This document shows, piece by piece, positions 18,063 to 26,145 of a stretch of 64,000 bases of DNA. The position numbers were made by a program, and so were the translations under genes. The DNA lies in the NCBI GenBank assembly GCA_963731665.1, contig CAVSWP010000008.1, positions 62,001-126,000 on the forward strand, given 5' to 3'. Positions within the stretch are counted from its first letter, which is position 1. Each line of letters starts with the position of its first letter. The notes beneath the pieces are model-generated. The model saw nothing but the letters and a program-made list of their open reading frames with translations. It was not told the DNA's origin and did no database searches. This stretch comes from Chersky-840 sp035604715 (lineage in GTDB: Bacteria; Actinomycetota; Acidimicrobiia; Acidimicrobiales; UBA8190).

Positions 18063-19697
18063 TCAGGTGTCGTCGCCCGGGAGGGGCACGGCGGCGGCGT
18101 CGGGCTCGGGGGCGGGCGCCGAGGTGGCGTCATCGTCGGCGCGCTCTTGGTAGGGGTTCCCCAACACGTTGCGGGCCAAGTCGAACACCGAGGCCGAGTC
18201 GGCGTCCGCCGCGGTGACCACGCCCCCCAGCAAGGAGCGCTCGCGCCCGGTGACCTGTTCCATCATCGAGTCCGCCATGCGCTGCACCAGGTCTCCCATC
18301 TCGGCGCGTTCCTGGCCCTTGGGGACGCGCAGCCAGCACATCACCACGGCCTGGACCACCCCGGCAGCGGCGGGCCACAACCAGATGGTGCGGTAGTCGC
18401 CGGTGAGGTCCACCACCCAGGCGGCCAGGAACGAGAACACCAGCGCGAACAGGCTGAAGGGCGCCACCAGCTTGCCCAGGAGCTCGGCCATCCCCCCCGA
18501 GCGCGGCAGGAGCTGCAAGAGCATGGGCGCCAACGAGATGACGAAGGCACCGAACAGCGGCCCCCCCACGAAGGCCAGGACCACCGACTGCCAGATGTGC
18601 GTGGTGGTGAACTGCACGAGCGACACCACCGAACCGGCCAAGGGGGTGAGCACGGCGACCTGTTTGCGCGTCAGCACCCGGCTCAACCCGTAGCCGAGGG
18701 CCAGCCCCAACATGACCACGGGGACCCCACTCACCCAGCCGGCGATGGTCTGGGAGTTGGCCCCGGCGTGCTGCACCCTCTGGAAGTACACGATGGCCAG
18801 GTACCCGGTGGCGCTGAGCCCGGCCCAGAACACCAGGATGCCGGTGATCAGGACCCTGGCGTTGGGCACCCGCAGGATCTCGGCCAGCTCGTCGCGCCAC
18901 GGCCGGGCCCGACGGTGGCGCTCGGTCTCGGCCACCTCCCGGGCGGCCGCTGACTCCCGTACCAGCGCCAGGACGATGAAGGCCACGACCACCATGAAGC
19001 CGCCCGCCATGCGGAAGGCCAGGTTCCAGGTGGCGGGGTCGTTGGCCTTCCAGGTGGCGATGACCGTGCCCTTGATGACCAGGCTCACCATGATCCCGAG
19101 CACTCCGATCAGTGCCGAGGCCTTGATCGTCCGGCTCTTGCCAAAGGTCTCGGGGATGACCGCCACGTTGGTCAGCCCGAAGATCACGCTGGCCGTCTTC
19201 ACCATCACGATCAACAGCACCAGGGGCCAGTACCCCGACACCAGCGTGTACGCCCAGGTGCACACCCCCATGATCAACAGCCCGGCCGCCATGTAGGGCG
19301 CCCGGCGGCCCGCCACGCTGCGGGTGCGGTCACTGGCCCGGCCCAGCAAGGGGTACGCCAACCAGCCGATGAGGCGGTTGGCGGTCAGTGCGAAGGTGAT
19401 GGCCAGGGCGCTCGACACCCGGGCCGACACGAGCAGCGTGAGTAGGACCCCCGACACCGCCAGGTTGGCCCGCGGCCCCACCAGGCCGAGCGTCAGGCCG
19501 ATGAAGCTGCGCAGCCGCATCCGGTCCAGGCCGCCGTGGGCAGCGCTGGCGTCGACGATCTCGGCGCTCGGCAGGTCGCCGGTCATCGAAGGGCCGCCCG
19601 TGATCGAAGAGCCGTCGGTCATCGAAGAGCCATCGGCAGTCCCGGGCCCCGACACGAGCGAACGATCGCCCGGTCCGGCCGCTTCGGGACCATTCAT
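18063..19697 (-). CDS. MFS transporter (sugar/cation symporter-like, 12 TM)
   Basis: The 544-aa protein has about 12 hydrophobic helices with the MFS loop motif GRASDRTRSVAGRRAPYM between helices 2 and 3, which resembles the GPH/sugar symporter branch. The N-terminal 60 residues are soluble and include a short repeat (GGPSMT, DGSSIT, DGSSMT) encoded by three 18-bp units. The C-terminal 90 residues are soluble and acidic. Substrate unknown. The next gene upstream, an SDR, is on the same strand. Confidence 0.85.
   Translation of the reverse strand: MNGPEAAGPGDRSLVSGPGTADGSSMTDGSSITGGPSMTGDLPSAEIVDASAAHGGLDRMRLRSFIGLTLGLVGPRANLAVSGVLLTLLVSARVSSALAITFALTANRLIGWLAYPLLGRASDRTRSVAGRRAPYMAAGLLIMGVCTWAYTLVSGYWPLVLLIVMVKTASVIFGLTNVAVIPETFGKSRTIKASALIGVLGIMVSLVIKGTVIATWKANDPATWNLAFRMAGGFMVVVAFIVLALVRESAAAREVAETERHRRARPWRDELAEILRVPNARVLITGILVFWAGLSATGYLAIVYFQRVQHAGANSQTIAGWVSGVPVVMLGLALGYGLSRVLTRKQVAVLTPLAGSVVSLVQFTTTHIWQSVVLAFVGGPLFGAFVISLAPMLLQLLPRSGGMAELLGKLVAPFSLFALVFSFLAAWVVDLTGDYRTIWLWPAAAGVVQAVVMCWLRVPKGQERAEMGDLVQRMADSMMEQVTGRERSLLGGVVTAADADSASVFDLARNVLGNPYQERADDDATSAPAPEPDAAAVPLPGDDT
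19582..19635. repeat. Three tandem 18-bp units inside the MFS gene
   Basis: Three imperfect copies of an 18-bp unit starting GTCATCGAAG or GTGATCGAAG begin at 19582, 19600 and 19618. On the coding (minus) strand they give the hexapeptide repeats in the N-terminal tail of the MFS protein, so they are in-frame and can vary without breaking the gene. Confidence 0.8.
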
Positions 19698-19721
19698 CCT
19701 GGCCAGCCTACGGGAGGGTGG

Positions 19722-20600
19722 TTACCTCGGGCGCTCAGGTAGCACGGCGGCGATCTGGTCGCGGATCGCCACGAACTCGGGCATCACGAAGTCACGGCGC
19801 AGCCAGTTGGCGCCGTCGACCACCAGGGTGTGGCCCGAGACGAAGGCGGCATAGGACGAGCACAGCCAGGTGGCCGCCCACCCCAGCTCGTGCAGCCGCC
19901 CCAGGCGGCCCGCCGGCGAGCGTCGGGCGTCGACGTCCTCGCCCTCGGTGCGCAGGGCCTGGAGATCGGCCCGCATGTCCTCGTGGGGGAACAGCCCCGG
20001 GGCCAGGGCGTTCACCCGGACGCCGTAGGGCGCCCACTCCACCGCCAGGGTCTTGGTCAGGTTGCCCACGCCCGCCTTGGCCGCCGCCGTATGGGCCATG
20101 CCGGGCCCGCCGGTGAACGACTGCGTGGCCAGGATGTTGCAGATCGCCGCGGGCTCCCCCGCCCCGCGGGCCCGGCGGAACAGCTCCTGGGAGCAGAAGA
20201 ACGTCCCGTCGAGCACGATCTGGGTCACCGCCCGCCACCCGTTGGGGCTCAGGTCGTCGGCGGGGACCGGGAAGTTGGCCGCGGCGTTGTTGACGAGCAG
20301 GCGCGCCGGCCCCAGGGCGTCCTCCAGGGCGTCGAAGGCGTCGGCGACGTCACCGGCGTTGCGGATGTCGGCCCCGGCGTGCGCGGAGCGGCCCCCCACG
20401 GCCTCGACCGCGGCCGTGCCCGCCAGGCGGTGACCCTCGTCGCGCGACAGGATCCCCACCGCCGCGCCCAGCCGGGCGAACTCGACGGCGATGGCCTTGC
20501 CCAGCCCGGTCCCGCCCCCGGTGACGATCACCGTGGACCCGTCGAAGGTGCCCGGCGGGAGCATCGGCTGGCCCGCGGCGGGCGGTTCGGGAAGGGGCAC
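19722..20600 (-). CDS. SDR oxidoreductase, 2,4-dienoyl-CoA reductase-like
   Basis: The 292-aa SDR has TGGGTGLGKAIAVEFARLGA, NNAAANF and the core segment GMAHTAAAKAGVGNLTKTLAVEWAPYGVRVN. The usual Tyr of Y-x3-K is replaced by Thr, as in DECR-type enzymes where the canonical Tyr position is also non-Tyr and the Lys is kept. This supports a 2,4-dienoyl-CoA reductase-like role in unsaturated acyl-CoA breakdown. The GTG start at 20600 lies 6 nt after the enoyl-CoA hydratase stop, so they are one operon. MLPPGTFDGS is an alternative start. Confidence 0.85.
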   Translation of the reverse strand: MPLPEPPAAGQPMLPPGTFDGSTVIVTGGGTGLGKAIAVEFARLGAAVGILSRDEGHRLAGTAAVEAVGGRSAHAGADIRNAGDVADAFDALEDALGPARLLVNNAAANFPVPADDLSPNGWRAVTQIVLDGTFFCSQELFRRARGAGEPAAICNILATQSFTGGPGMAHTAAAKAGVGNLTKTLAVEWAPYGVRVNALAPGLFPHEDMRADLQALRTEGEDVDARRSPAGRLGRLHELGWAATWLCSSYAAFVSGHTLVVDGANWLRRDFVMPEFVAIRDQIAAVLPERPR

Positions 20601-20606
20601 GGCCGA

Positions 20607-21437
20607 CTACTTGCCCTCGAACACGACGGGCTGTTTCTTGGCCTTGGCCGCGTACCCGGCGGGCATGTCGTCGGACACGAACTCGATCGCCGCGCTCATG
20701 GCCTCGAAGCGCATGGCCTCGGTCAGGCCCCGGTAGGTGAACCCGTCGACGGTGCGCTTGATGCTCTGCACCGCCAGCGGCGCGTTGGCGGCGATCTCCT
20801 CGGCGATCCCCATGGCGGTGGGCAGCAACTCGTCGGTGGTGGTCACCTGCTGCACCACGCCGATGCGCTCGGCGGTGCGGGCGTCGAGTCGCCTCCCGGT
20901 GAAGGCGAGCAGCTTGGCCCACCCCGCCCCGGCCTCGTGCGCCAGGCGCAGGTCCCCGCCTCCGTCGATCCCCACGCCCACCTGGGCCTCGGGCAGGGCG
21001 AAGACGGCGTCCTCGGCGGCGATGCGGATGTCGGACATGAGCACGAGCTCGAACCCGAACCCCAGGCAGTATCCCTGCACCGCCGCCACGATGGGCTGGG
21101 GCAGCTCGGCGAACACCTTGAACCGCTCGTGGGCCCACCGGATGCCCTCGAAGTAATTGCGAGCCTTCTCCGCCGGCGACCGGCCCGTCACCCGGTCCTC
21201 GGGCATGCCCAGGTCGATCCCGGCGCAAAACGCCCGGCCCTCCCCCCGCAGCACCACCACGCGCACCCGTTCGTCGAAACGGATCTGATCGGCGCGCGCC
21301 CCCAGCTGGCGGGTCGACTCCCAGCTCCAGGCGTTGAGCTTGTCGGGCCGGTTGAGGGTGAGCACCGCTATGTGCCCATCCACCTGGAGGTCGAGGTGCC
21401 ACTCGTCCTCGGCGACGACGGGCGAGGTCCTGAACAT
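20607..21437 (-). CDS. Enoyl-CoA hydratase/isomerase (crotonase family)
   Basis: The 276-aa crotonase has the oxyanion-hole segments RGEGRAFCAGIDL and QGYCLGFGFELVLMSDIRIAAEDA. The two catalytic glutamates sit in GFGFEL and LPEAQVGV, so hydratase chemistry is plausible. The usual PGxGGTQRL after them reads GIDGGGDLRL, a deviation that may affect specificity. GGAG lies 5 nt before the ATG. It is the first gene of the operon with the SDR and is divergent from the TetR gene, with a palindromic operator in between. Confidence 0.9.
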   Translation of the reverse strand: MFRTSPVVAEDEWHLDLQVDGHIAVLTLNRPDKLNAWSWESTRQLGARADQIRFDERVRVVVLRGEGRAFCAGIDLGMPEDRVTGRSPAEKARNYFEGIRWAHERFKVFAELPQPIVAAVQGYCLGFGFELVLMSDIRIAAEDAVFALPEAQVGVGIDGGGDLRLAHEAGAGWAKLLAFTGRRLDARTAERIGVVQQVTTTDELLPTAMGIAEEIAANAPLAVQSIKRTVDGFTYRGLTEAMRFEAMSAAIEFVSDDMPAGYAAKAKKQPVVFEGK

Positions 21438-21508
21438 GTCTGCTCCGATCGTTGCGGCGGCGCGTGAGTATGGCTCGCCGACCCCCCGATGGCCATCCCG
21501 CCGGCCAC

Positions 21509-21530
21509 TTAGATAGGATCCGTTATCTAA
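21509..21530. promoter_or_regulatory. TetR operator in the divergent intergenic region
   Basis: TTAGATA at 21509-21515 and TATCTAA at 21524-21530 form perfect 7-bp arms with an 8-nt centre that includes GGATCC. The site lies between the enoyl-CoA hydratase and TetR starts and its last base is the A of the TetR ATG. Its size and symmetry fit a TetR dimer site, so autorepression and control of the hydratase-SDR operon are likely. Confidence 0.75.
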
Positions 21531-22147
21531 TGTCGCGAACCCAGGAGGAGCGCAAGGCCGACACCCGGGCCCGTCTGCTCGACGCCGCCGCCGCCCTGTT
21601 CGGCGAGCGCGGCATCGACGCCGTGTCGGTCGACGCCGTGGCCGACGCCGCCGGCCGCACCTCGGGGGCGGTCTACGCCCACTTCGGGTCGAAGCAGGGC
21701 CTGCTCCTGGCGCTGCTCGACGAGTGGGCCCATTCCCTGGTGACCGTGATCTCGGCGGAGTTCGAGCTGGCCGACAGCGTCGAGGACCGCCTCCGGGCGG
21801 TGGCCGCCAACGTGGTCACCAACCCGAGCGACCAGACCCGCCGGCTGTTGCTGCTCGAGCGCGAGCTGTGGCTCCGGGCCACGCGCGACCCCGAGGTCGC
21901 CCAGGCCATGCGGGCGCGCTCGCGCGAGGCCCACGACTGGCTCACCAAGGGCTTCGCGGCGTGGACCAGCGAAGGCCTCCTCGACGGCGCGGCGGCCCCC
22001 GACATGCTGGCCACCATGTTCCGGGCCATGGTCATCGGCTTGGAGACCCAGCACCGCATCGACCCCGACGGCCTCAACACCGCCACCGTGGCCACGGCGC
22101 TGGCCATGATCACCGGTGTGGCGGTCACCGGTGCGCGCCATCACTGA
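21530..22147 (+). CDS. TetR family transcriptional regulator
   Basis: The 205-aa protein has an N-terminal HTH at residues 10-55: ADTRARLLDAAAALFGERGIDAVSVDAVADAAGRTSGAVYAHFGSKQGLL. The C-terminal helical domain should bind a ligand, probably an acyl-CoA given the neighbours. The ATG at 21530 is the conserved family start. No good ribosome site is visible because the operator runs up to it, so the transcript may be leaderless. The next gene, a nitronate monooxygenase, follows on the same strand after a repeat-rich 100-nt spacer. Confidence 0.92.
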   Translation: MSRTQEERKADTRARLLDAAAALFGERGIDAVSVDAVADAAGRTSGAVYAHFGSKQGLLLALLDEWAHSLVTVISAEFELADSVEDRLRAVAANVVTNPSDQTRRLLLLERELWLRATRDPEVAQAMRARSREAHDWLTKGFAAWTSEGLLDGAAAPDMLATMFRAMVIGLETQHRIDPDGLNTATVATALAMITGVAVTGARHH

Positions 22148-22170
22148 CCTCGCCCCGACACCTCGGCGTT

Positions 22171-22224
22171 CCCAAGAGATCCAGAGCCCCCAAGAGATCC
22201 CAAGAGATAGAGATCCCAAGAGAT
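22171..22224 (+). repeat. Four copies of CCCAAGAGAT in the TetR-nitronate monooxygenase spacer
   Basis: The decamer CCCAAGAGAT occurs at 22171, 22189, 22199 and 22215 within 54 bp, just before the ribosome-binding site of the monooxygenase gene. The segment is purine-rich on the plus strand and unlike its surroundings. Confidence 0.85.
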
Positions 22225-22248
22225 ACAGAAAGAAAGAAGGAGACGGCC

Positions 22249-23373
22249 GTGCACACCGAGATCTGCGATCGACTCGGCATCGAGTTCCCCATATTCGCCT
22301 TCACCCACTGCCGTGACGTGGTGGCGGCGGTGTCCAACGCCGGCGGGATCGGCGTGCTCGGGGCCATCGGCTTCTCGCCCGAGGAGCTCGAGATCGAGCT
22401 CGCCTGGCTCGACGACCACGTGGGGGACCACCCCTACGGCGTCGACATCGTCATCCCCGGCAAGTACGAAGGCATGGGCGAGATGGACCCCGTCAAGCTC
22501 GAGGCCCAGCTGCAGTCGATGGTCCCCGACGACCACCGCCGCTTCGCCCGGCGCCTGTTGGCCGAGCACGGCGTGCCCGCCCCCGCCCCCGACCAGGTCC
22601 GCAGCGGGATGATGGGGTGGACCGAGGCCACCGGCAAGCCCCTGCTGGCGGCGGCCCTGCGCCACGACAAGGTCAAGCTCATCGCCAACGCCCTGGGCAC
22701 TCCCCCGGCCGACGTCATCGCCCAGGCGAAGGCCTCGGGCCGGATGATCGGGGCGCTGGCGGGATCGGTCAAGCACGCCCTGAGCCACAAAGAGGCCGGC
22801 CTCGACTTCATCGTGTGCCAGGGCACCGAGGGCGGCGGCCACACCGGTGACGTCGGGTCTCTGGTGCTGTGGCCCGAGGTCATCGACGCCGTGGCACCGC
22901 TTCCCGTCCTGGCCGCCGGCGGCGTGGGCAGCGGCCGCCAGATCGCGGCGGCGCTCGCCATGGGGGCCCAGGGCGTGTGGGGTGGCACCTTGTGGCTCAC
23001 GGTGGAAGAGGCCAACACGTCACCGGGACAGATGAAGGCGTACCTGGCGGCCACCAGCCGCGACACGGTGCGGTCCAAGTCCTTCACGGGCAAGCCCTGC
23101 CGCATGCTCAAGAACGACTGGACCGAGGCCTGGGACCGTCCCGACACCCCCGACCCCCTCCCCATGCCCCTGCAGATGATGGTGGCCATCGAGGCCGTGG
23201 GCGCCACCCACCGCTACCCCGAGGAGGCCAAGGACGTGGCCTTCAACCCCTGCGGGCAGGTCATCGGGCGGGCCACCCGGGTGCGCAAGACACGCGACGT
23301 CATCTTCGACCTCGTCGAGGAGTACGCCGAGGCCGTCGACCGCCTCTCTCAGACCGCCAAGGTGGAGGTCTGA
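22249..23373 (+). CDS. Nitronate monooxygenase-family FMN enzyme (2-nitropropane dioxygenase-like)
   Basis: The 374-aa TIM-barrel flavoprotein starts MHTEICDRLGIEFPIFAFTHCRDVVAAVSNAGGIGVLGAIG. The FMN phosphate region is VCQGTEGGGHTGDVGSLVLWPEV, followed by PVLAAGGVGSGRQIAAALAMGAQGVWGGT. The long insert after residue 60 and the FTHCRD segment mark a distinct actinobacterial subgroup, so true nitronate oxidation is uncertain and another redox step on CoA esters is possible. The GTG at 22249 is fixed by AAGGAGA 6 nt upstream. Its position beside TetR and acyl-CoA genes suggests joint regulation. Confidence 0.87.
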   Translation: MHTEICDRLGIEFPIFAFTHCRDVVAAVSNAGGIGVLGAIGFSPEELEIELAWLDDHVGDHPYGVDIVIPGKYEGMGEMDPVKLEAQLQSMVPDDHRRFARRLLAEHGVPAPAPDQVRSGMMGWTEATGKPLLAAALRHDKVKLIANALGTPPADVIAQAKASGRMIGALAGSVKHALSHKEAGLDFIVCQGTEGGGHTGDVGSLVLWPEVIDAVAPLPVLAAGGVGSGRQIAAALAMGAQGVWGGTLWLTVEEANTSPGQMKAYLAATSRDTVRSKSFTGKPCRMLKNDWTEAWDRPDTPDPLPMPLQMMVAIEAVGATHRYPEEAKDVAFNPCGQVIGRATRVRKTRDVIFDLVEEYAEAVDRLSQTAKVEV

Positions 23374-23383
23374 GACCGGCCTC

Positions 23384-25105
23384 CTAGCCCGTGATGGATA
23401 TGGGCGACACTGTCACCATGATCTCGTCGTTGGACCAGGTGAGATCGAGATACGCCGTTACCGCGACATGAGAAACGATCTCGATCTTCCTGGAGGTCGC
23501 CGACAGAATGGTGGGAGCGGGGTACCCCCCGGAGAACGTGACGACCGGTTGCGTCGTCCCCGAAGGGCCCAGCAGTTCCGTTCCCTTGATCGTCAAGGGA
23601 TGATTGACCACTCCGTGTGCGGCCACGCTCTTCGGATTCTCGATCGTGGTGGCGCCCAACGTGCAGTGGAACCGGGGATCATTGGGGCGAGCCAGAATCT
23701 CGACTTGCACCCCATCGGCGACGACCGACGCCTTGAAACACGGCGCCGTCGGGCTCCTGCGGGCGCATTTCTTCAAGGACACGTAGGCCGGGCTGGAGCT
23801 GCTCTGGAAGCACACCTTCACCCCGCGGGTGGACGTCGCACCCACGATGACGTCGGTGACCGCCACGTTGGCTGTCGGGACAAAGTTGGCGCTGTAGGAG
23901 AGGACGTCGCTGTCCAGTTGGAAGTGTTTGGGGGAGCGGCACCCCAGCACCCCCGGCGCCGACGCCACGTTCAGCATCTCCGAGTTGCCGCTGGACGTCT
24001 GGGCGACCACGTTCACTTCCTGGGCGGCCTGGGTGAGGGTGGCGGGCACGGTCTCCGTCGCCGTGCACGAGGCGTCCGCCGTGCAGTCCTGGCTGGCGGT
24101 GGTGGTCGGCGGCGAGATCCCGATCTCCACCGCCCCCATGTCACACGCCGATCCCTGGGGTCGTGAAACACCGCGCTGGTCGTACCCGGGACACAACGTG
24201 AGGGAGTTCCCCGTCGCCCCCGAGGGGATCTGGTCCAGCGCCGGGCTGTCGGCGGCCGGGGCCATGGTCTCGGTCGGGCCCCCGTTGTCCTGCAAGCTCC
24301 CCAGGTCGGGATTGACACCGGACAGGCTGTTGTTGATGGCCGAGAACCCGCACGTGCCGTCGTCGTCCAGGTTGTAGCCGGCGTCGGTGGCCGTGCCCGA
24401 TGAAAACGAACAGTCTTTCCCACTGTAGGCCTTGGCGTTGTTGCCACTCAGGATGGAGCCAGCGATCGAATAGCTGGCACCCAGCCCCTCCAGGCCAACA
24501 TCGTTCCCGGCCAACGTGGATGCCGTGATGTCGACGCCGCCGGTCCCCGACATCGTGTTGGCGGCGAAGGTATTGCCCGACACCGTCGAGTCGTCGAGCG
24601 AGACGGTGCCCCCCACGGGCCCGCAGCCGCACAGCGCCACGTCGCTGTCGGTGATGGTGCTGTCGACCACGTTCATAGTGCCCGCATAGCCACTCACAAG
24701 GGCGTCACCCGTCAAGCCGTCGATGGTGAGGTCGTCCAGGGTCCACCCGCCTCGGCCCGAGGAGAACACGGTGCCCCCCGGGGTGGTCGGCTCCACCGTC
24801 GTCACCGGAGCGCTTCCCGAGCTCGACCCCTGTACCGTGAGCAGGACGCCGATGGCGTTGCCGACACTGGCCACGAACGTGCCCGGCCCGACGTCGATGG
24901 TGTCGCCCGTCGCCGCCTGCGACGCCGCATAGGTAATAGTGGCGCACGGGGTTGCCTGAACCTGGCAGTTCCCCGTGTCACTCCCCCCGATGGCCACGTA
25001 CAACGTGCTGCCACTGGCCGACGCCATCGGTGTCGCCGCCAAGCCCGCCAGGACACAGCTCACCACGGTCACAACTGCCGCAACGCGCCACCGAGCGATC
25101 TTCAT
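23384..25105 (-). CDS. Secreted parallel beta-helix protein with Cys-rich and IPT-like C-terminal modules
   Basis: The 573-aa protein begins with a signal peptide (MKIARWRVAAVVTVVSCVLAGLAATPMASA). A right-handed parallel beta-helix region follows (about 32-340: LYVAIGGSDTGNCQVQATPCATITYAASQAATGDTIDVGPGTF, with recurrent DSTVSGNT/SLDDSTV turns). It then has a PALDQIPSG...DQRGVSRPQGSACDMGAVEI segment common to choice-of-anchor beta-helix proteins, and a 200-residue C-terminus with paired Cys and an IPT-like stretch PLTIKGTELLGPSG. It shares this architecture with the gene at 57642. The start is fixed by GGAGG just upstream. Function is probably surface or extracellular, unknown in detail. Confidence 0.8.
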   Translation of the reverse strand: MKIARWRVAAVVTVVSCVLAGLAATPMASASGSTLYVAIGGSDTGNCQVQATPCATITYAASQAATGDTIDVGPGTFVASVGNAIGVLLTVQGSSSGSAPVTTVEPTTPGGTVFSSGRGGWTLDDLTIDGLTGDALVSGYAGTMNVVDSTITDSDVALCGCGPVGGTVSLDDSTVSGNTFAANTMSGTGGVDITASTLAGNDVGLEGLGASYSIAGSILSGNNAKAYSGKDCSFSSGTATDAGYNLDDDGTCGFSAINNSLSGVNPDLGSLQDNGGPTETMAPAADSPALDQIPSGATGNSLTLCPGYDQRGVSRPQGSACDMGAVEIGISPPTTTASQDCTADASCTATETVPATLTQAAQEVNVVAQTSSGNSEMLNVASAPGVLGCRSPKHFQLDSDVLSYSANFVPTANVAVTDVIVGATSTRGVKVCFQSSSSPAYVSLKKCARRSPTAPCFKASVVADGVQVEILARPNDPRFHCTLGATTIENPKSVAAHGVVNHPLTIKGTELLGPSGTTQPVVTFSGGYPAPTILSATSRKIEIVSHVAVTAYLDLTWSNDEIMVTVSPISITG

Positions 25106-25335
25106 GCCGACCTCCGACCCTCCGCCGCTGGGAAGGAGAAACACTTCCGCGCCGACAACCTAACCCGCCGGCTGTGCGGGTGCTCCTGTCAAGAATGTGG
25201 AACGGGCAGCACTGCGGCCGTTCGAGCGGTCAGCCCCAGGCGCCACAAAAGGGTGACAGTACCGACTGCCACCTCGACAGTCCCAAGTGCCATCCGTGCG
25301 GAACGTACCCCGACGGACCTCCTAGGATCGGGCCC

Positions 25336-25680
25336 GTGGAACACACCGTGCTCAAGCGCTACCGGGTGATGGCCTACACCACGGCGGTCCTGCTCATCGT
25401 CCTCGTCTTCGTGGCCGTCCCCCTCCAAGTGGCGGGCCATCCCGAGCTCGCCACCGTGGTGGGCACAATGCACGGATTTCTCTACCTCATCTACCTCGTC
25501 GTCGCCTTCCAGCTGACGCGCACGTTGCACATCCCGGTGGGCCGGACCATCCTCGTCCTCATCGCCGGCACCGTGCCCTTCGGGGCGATCATCGCCGAGC
25601 GCCGCCTGACGGCGGAGTACTCCCGCCAAGCCCGCCGTGCTGCCAAGGGACTGCCAGGAACGGCGTCGCAGGAGGCTTGA
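25336..25680 (+). CDS. DUF3817-like integral membrane protein
   Basis: The 114-aa protein begins VEHTVLKRYRVMAYTTAVLLIVLVFVAVPLQVAGHPELATVVGTMHGFLYLIYLVVAFQLTRTL and has three predicted helices. The RYRVMAY start, the P-L helix break and the GxxHGFLYLIYL motif match the small actinobacterial DUF3817 family. The role is not known. The GTG at 25336 starts the conserved part. The next gene begins 6 nt after its stop. Confidence 0.82.
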   Translation: MEHTVLKRYRVMAYTTAVLLIVLVFVAVPLQVAGHPELATVVGTMHGFLYLIYLVVAFQLTRTLHIPVGRTILVLIAGTVPFGAIIAERRLTAEYSRQARRAAKGLPGTASQEA

Positions 25681-25686
25681 CCCGAG

Positions 25687-26145
25687 GTGCCCGACCCCGT
25701 GCCGTCGGTGCACAGTCCCGCCCGCCGCCGTATCTGGTGGACCCGCCGGGCCGTGGTGGTGCACGTCGCCTTGCTGATGTGGATCCCCGGATGCGCCGTC
25801 GCCTGCTGGTGGCAGGTCAACGTCGGGTTGTCGGGCGAGTCCTTGGGTTGGGTCTACTCGGTCATGTGGCCCGGCTTCGCCGTGTTCGGCACCATCTTCT
25901 GGTGGCACTTCGTCCACGACGACCCCGAGAGCCTCGGGCGCCGTGGCCTGCGCCGGCTCCAACGGGAGGAGGCCACCGGCGACCTCGCCCCCCGCCCCGT
26001 CGATCGATCCGCGCCGAGGGACTTCGACGAAGGCGAGCTCGCCTTGGCGCGCGCCGAGGCCGAGGACCCCGAATTGGCCGCCTACAACGCCTACCTGGCG
26101 GCCCTGGCTGAGGACGGTCGTCCCGGCACCTGGCGCGCCCGTTGA
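25687..26145 (+). CDS. Small two-helix membrane protein with acidic C-terminal tail
   Basis: The 152-aa protein has two hydrophobic segments (residues about 21-44 and 56-72) with the motif CWWQVNVGLSGESLGWVYSVMWPGFAVFG, a pattern found in a widespread actinobacterial family of unknown role that is sometimes mis-annotated as a glucitol operon regulator. The cytoplasmic tail (about 75-152) is charged. The GTG start is 6 nt after the DUF3817-like stop, and its own stop overlaps the next start (TTGA), so these three genes are probably co-translated. Confidence 0.7.
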   Translation: MPDPVPSVHSPARRRIWWTRRAVVVHVALLMWIPGCAVACWWQVNVGLSGESLGWVYSVMWPGFAVFGTIFWWHFVHDDPESLGRRGLRRLQREEATGDLAPRPVDRSAPRDFDEGELALARAEAEDPELAAYNAYLAALAEDGRPGTWRAR

